A DNA stretch of 64,000 bases from Mya arenaria (taxonomy: Eukaryota; Mollusca; Bivalvia; Myida; Myidae), in assembly GCF_026914265.1 (NCBI RefSeq), contig NC_069133.1, positions 50,605,182-50,669,181 on the forward strand. Direction: 5' to 3'. A program made the position numbers and the translations under genes. Of the stretch, positions 59,501 to 64,000 are shown in pieces (the stretch's first letter is position 1; the number at the start of each line of letters is the position of its first letter). The notes below the pieces were generated by a model, which made no database searches, had not been told where the DNA came from, and saw nothing but the letters and a program-made list of their open reading frames with translations.

Positions 59501-62500
59501 AACACACAACCTTTCAGACAAAACCATAGACACACAACCTTTCAGACAAAACCTAAGACACACAACCTTTCAGACAAAACCTTAGACACACAATGTTAGA
59601 CACACAACCTTTCAGACAAAACCTTAGACACACAATGTTAGACACACAATCTTTCAGACAAAACCTTAGACACACAATGTAAGACACACAACCTTTCAGA
59701 CAAAACCTTAGACACACAATGTAAGACACACAACCTTGGACACACAATGTTAGACACAAAACCTAAGAGACATGCAATCTTAAACACACAACAATAGCCC
59801 CACAACCTTAGACAAACAATTGTACACAAAAATGTCGACACACAACCTTTCAGACAAAACCTAAGACACACAACCTTTCAGACAAAACCTTAGACACACA
59901 ATGTTAGACACACAACCTTTCAGACAAAACCTAAGACACACAACCTTTCAGACAAAACCTTAGACACACAATGTTAGACACACAACCTTTCAGACAAAAC
60001 CTTAAACACACAACCTTTCAGACAAAACCTTAGACACACAATGTAAGACACACAACCTTTCAGACAAAACCTAAGACACACAACCTTTCAGACAAAACCT
60101 TAGACACACAATGTTAGACACACAACCTTTCAGACAAAACCTAAGACACACAACCTTTCAGACAAAACCTAAGACACACAACCTTTCAGACAAAACCTAA
60201 GACACACAACCTTTCAGACAAAACCTTAGACACACAATGTTAGACACACAACCTTGGACACACAATGTTAGACACAAAACCTAAGAGACATGCAATCTTA
60301 AACACACAACAATAGCCCCACAACCTTAGACAAACAATTGTACACAAAAATGTAAACAAACAACCAAAACCACACAATTTTAGCCACAAAATCAAAGAAA
60401 ATAACTTAAGTTTGGATATAGTACAAAGTCTACTCCTGACCATAAATTTTGCACAAGGTCATATAAGTGTAAGATATAGCACCTGGCGTCTAGGTTGGGG
60501 TTTTCTGCAAGGGCCCCCTCCACTTTCAGCATGGCAGCCTTGCAGACATCTGCTGCAGATCCTGTCATAGTTTAAATTGCATGTTTTAACTGTATCATAC
60601 TGTTTTAGCCTAATTCTTGAACCAAGTCTCTTGAATATAAGCTTAAGGGCTAAAAAATATGTTAAATCTTTTGTTTTATAGGTTTACCACCGTTTCAGTC
60701 ACTGTTAAATCCTTAAGCTGACAACATTGACACAGCACGCTGTTTATGGAACAAGATTGCTTTCCTTTTAAGATTCTTTTAAAATATAGTTTTATCACAA
60801 AGCATTTAAAATAAATATATTCTATATTACTGCAGTAAAACTGCGGTGTTTGAAAACCGGCAGTCAGTCGAGTCAAAGCTCAGTCCCGACAATTATTCCT
60901 TCTATTTTCATATAAAATATACTGATGCTGGAACTAAAAAATGACATTGTAAGACATTTCATAACAGACTAAAATGGAAACCAATGGGTCATTTGAACAT
61001 CGAATCACTCAAGGTTGTAGCACGGTCCCCGGCTTCCTCGAGCGATTGCCGTTTTACTGTAAAACCTTTTCTTGAAATTTGTTAGTCTTTTTCATCTATA
61101 ACTCCCTCAACCTAATATAAAATCATGTCTTTGAGTTGTGGAAACAATAGTGAGGACAAGTCCAGTCACATCGCATTGTTGTAAGTCAATATACCAGGTG
61201 GTAAAACTTCATAGAGAGCATAAACATTATACCATTAGCAAACATGGATGCAGTAAAGCAAAGCCAAATTTAGAAGTCAATTCCAATCATATTTGTAAGT
61301 ACAATTATTGAAAATCTGAATGTTTCTGTATTGCATAACACTAAGTGTTGGTGTAACCCTTCAAGGAAGTCGATGCTCACAGTCTTCAGGATAATATGGA
61401 AGACCACTTTTCTATCAAAGTTGAGGACAATTATAAACCATTTTTTTTAAACCAATCTTGTAAAACCGTACTTAAGTCTAAAATTGTTGCCTGTATTAGT
61501 ATGTTTGGATGCACAAGCATCAGTTTCTCACTTTTCCTTCCTTAACAATACCTTGGACACAGAAGTTGACACACTGTCGCTCTGCCTGGGCTCGCAGTCC
61601 ATGGTTACTGTGGCTAATGTTCGGGAACAAACGATGCCGTCTGAATATACTGCACGTGTATCCTGTACAACACAACATATTGAAGAAAGCCTATGTATAA
61701 GAACATGTAACAGCCATATAATGTAAATGTTATTAATGAAATCCATGAAAGCCCCTATGTTGGAAATAAATAAATCCCTTTTCCAGATAAAGCTGTCATC
61801 ATTAAATCAAGTTTTATGAAGCCATATGGCTTGGTTAATTTGTGGACAACAGTTTACATCTTATGTGCCATATGATAATGTAGAACAAAATACAGTGAAA
61901 TGTTTTACCATTTTTCCGACAAAACTCAAGACAGGACTTTGTGAACTGTCCAACTGCTGGGAACTTCACTGAAAATAAAAGGAGTAACAATCAAAATGTT
62001 AAGTTCTGGACAATAAATGACTCTGAGGGTGTTTACAAATAAAATATATTCAAAATTATTACTTCGTGCCCCGCCCGAGCTGTAATTAACCATTAATAGA
62101 ACACCATCTACCTAGGAAGCTGGCCATGATCGCCTTTGCATTGTCAGCAGATATCTTCAGATACTCTGCAAGCTTTTCTTTGCCTGAAAATCAAAACATC
62201 CTTTAATCTTTTAAATTGGAAATTTCCTGTATTTTAACATCCAATATTAGGCCGCGACTTCTGACAAAAAATAAATAAAAAAATCCTGAAGGGACAATAT
62301 CACTTTAATTAAAAGGTTCCTGATTCCATCTAAAAAACATAATTTAATAACATTTCAGACTAGTTGTCAACAACAAAAAATTACTAAATTCCTTCAACTC
62401 TAAGAAATCCCGTTGAACAACAATCATTTAAGTTTTTTTGTTCCTCAGTTTGATACGACATTAGCCACTTCAATCCAGCAACATTGCAACTCAATACTCT

Positions 62501-63065
62501 CAATAATCTCATTAGAATTTCAGACAAAATCATTTTTACTGCAAGGATTGCTTTTATTTCTCATTAATTCCCAGTGTGATTAGAAAGTTAAAACAAATGG
62601 ACTTCAATTAATCGGAATTAATCTGATTCTAAATCTAAGATGAAACATTTCCAAGGACAAACAGATAATGTTGGGAAATAGATGAAGTTGTTAACACTGT
62701 ATTTGACCTTGAAGTTCCAAATATCAAAAGCCTTATAATTACGCCTTGAAGAGTCCACTCTCCTACAATACAGATGAGTTAATCTTGATTATCATGAAGT
62801 CTTAAATTTAACAATTAGGTTCTGGAAATAATTTGCCCTTAATAACACACACTTAATAATAGAAAAGAATTATAGCCTTTAGGGATTCTGTGTTCTCTCA
62901 AATTTTGATCACTGAATAATTATGAAAAAAAAATGTTGATGATTTGTCTTTTAATTATTTAATGCGCCACTATTTAACCCACCTACTCCATACATGATGG
63001 AGTAGACCACTCTCTTAGTCTGTTCCCGCTCTGTGCTTGTGATACTCTCCACCGCCTTACCCAAC
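56511..63065 (-). CDS. POLN: DNA polymerase nu, C-terminal half (gene runs off or starts near the window end)
   Basis: Family A DNA polymerase, related to POLQ and bacterial Pol I and linked to repair of cross-links and to low-fidelity synthesis. Exons on the minus strand: 63065-62983, 62183-62112, 61968-61909, 61662-61552, 60561-60483, 57337-57270, 56638-56511, giving about 200 residues. The fingers motif B is EREQTKRVVYSIMYGVGKEK. LRAQAERQCVNFCVQGSAAD is the family segment before the palm, LLVQIHDELLLEAE holds the catalytic motif C (HDE), and the end is SISTGKKWGHLSLVEHPV. The pattern fits POLN better than POLQ, which carries longer insertions. Motif A and the exonuclease-like part are not in the window. 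The 3.1-kb intron between 57,338 and 60,482 is mostly minisatellite. Confidence 0.93.
57486..60400. repeat. GT-rich (sense-strand) minisatellite in a POLN intron
   Basis: Three zones. From 57,486 to 58,260 there are about 28 units of 27 bp (GTTAGACACACAACCTTAAA plus CACCAAT). From 58,260 to 59,070 there are short 13-15-bp GACACACAACCTTA-like units. From 59,070 to 60,400 there are ~29-bp units with CACAACCTTTCAGACAAAAC. The plus strand is A/C-rich, so the POLN pre-mRNA would be GU-rich. A block with CTAAGAGACATGCAATCTTA occurs at 59,763 and again at 60,281, showing a ~518-bp internal duplication. Open frames in the 27-bp zone are periodicity artefacts. Confidence 0.95.
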
Positions 63066-64000
63066 CTGTTTAAAAAAGAACCAGCAATCACCTTGGTAAC
63101 ATTATTATAATCAACAATAAGATAGGTTGTTATAATTTGCAGTAAAAACTAATACAAATATATAAGAGCAAATATCACACTTTATGACCCAGATGTTGGC
63201 CATAATGGTCGGCCAATCTGGGCTGTATTGGCAATGGGCTCACTGACAGCTGAATATTAATGATCAACCATTATGAATAACAGAAAGGAGAAAATGCAAG
63301 CCATGCCCATGCTCACATTTTTAAAGTGTGATCATGCAGTTGATGCCACTGACAACACACAAAATTTTAGTTTCATTAACATAAAATATGAATCAAAAGA
63401 CAGGTTTACCATATCATTTAATAGTATATTTTTTAGTATAATTTTTATGTGAAAATTTTATGATGAATGTGTTACAAAACATTTTGAGGAAAGATCACTG
63501 TTGCTCAAACCAAAGTAATAAAATACCTTAAAGGCCTGTCACACCTGACCGATTTGGCTCGCTGGAGTTTAAAACAGGAGCACAAATTAGTAAGAATGGA
63601 AACTGAATTGTCATGATAGCCGCGAAAAATTATAAATGTTGTTGTGCTGCCAGAGTGAGCGCCAGCAGTAGGACTACAATCACAGAAATCTGGTATGGCT
63701 TTGTTTATGTCAGTGGAGCACCAGTTGCACTCCATAATTGATCCGCGGCTCTAAGGTGGCATCAATTTGTACCATACTGGTACAGATCTAATACCCTAGA
63801 CCTGCTGATGTACAAACGATGTACTACCATTCGTAACAATGTGATACTATACTACTACTGTACTTTACTGTACACCAGTAATACAGCTACCGTGGACAAT
63901 AAAAATATTCATTCCCTTTACCTCCGGTCAGCCATGGCAGATCGTTAGAAGAATGGCGGCTTTTTGGTTTAACATCAGCAACAGATAATAATATTTCGCA
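63066..64000 (-). other. Upstream POLN region with a candidate start exon
   Basis: No exon matching the expected POLN segment before motif B was found. At 63,935-63,922 the minus strand reads CTGCC ATG GCTGACCGGAG followed by a GTAAAGG donor. Splicing to 63,065 keeps the frame (MADRRLGKAVES), and a TAA lies in frame 12 bases before the ATG. This could be a start exon of a short form, or chance. A frame at 63,505-63,735 has no recognisable domain. Confidence 0.35.

Noticed and set aside
63505-63735. Minus-strand frame as a further POLN exon
   Set aside because: It contains none of the residues expected before motif B of a family A polymerase and has no suitable donor.

Overview
The window looks like nuclear DNA of a lophotrochozoan animal, most likely a bivalve mollusc. 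It is AT-rich, its genes are split into short exons with GT/AG introns, and its non-coding space is packed with fold-back MITEs, tRNA-derived SINEs and degenerate tandem repeats of kinds I associate with bivalve genomes. The species assignment is inference. No bacterial-type genes, operons or CRISPR arrays are present. Nearly all recognisable coding sequence lies in five multi-exon genes that I assembled by hand from splice sites and codon phase.

Layout. Bases 1-15,000 hold no intact gene that I recognise. They contain several MITE families, a broken BTB-domain exon, a decayed LTR-retrotransposon remnant, and a 1.1 kb element with a 145-bp tandem repeat. From about 15.1 to 24.5 kb on the minus strand (possible first exon near 29.8 kb) lies a homologue of the PGC-1 transcriptional coactivators, with acidic N-terminus, HCF-1-binding tetrapeptide, RS domain and C-terminal RRM. 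From 31.8 to 37.4 kb on the plus strand lies a 335-residue coiled-coil protein with a tandemly duplicated exon that looks like a mutually exclusive alternative exon. Its 3' flank carries an 18-copy, 45-bp array. EXOSC1/CSL4 (RNA exosome cap) occupies 40.8-44.4 kb on the minus strand. It is divergent from FRA10AC1 (spliceosome-associated), which runs from 47.3 to 55.1 kb on the plus strand. FRA10AC1 converges tail-to-tail with the 3' part of POLN (family A DNA polymerase nu), 56.5 to 63.1 kb on the minus strand, whose intron carries a ~2.9 kb GT-rich minisatellite.

The genes do not form a pathway. From memory, three of the human relatives (PPRC1, EXOSC1, FRA10AC1) map to 10q23-q24 and two (PPARGC1A, POLN) to 4p, so the cluster may preserve an old animal linkage group. 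The most interesting observations are the candidate mutually exclusive exon, the direct-repeat nuclear-receptor motifs carried by a tandem repeat just downstream of the PGC-1 homologue, the 45-bp and 27/29-bp arrays, the MITE pair with 9-bp target duplications, and a possible internal start for a short POLN form.
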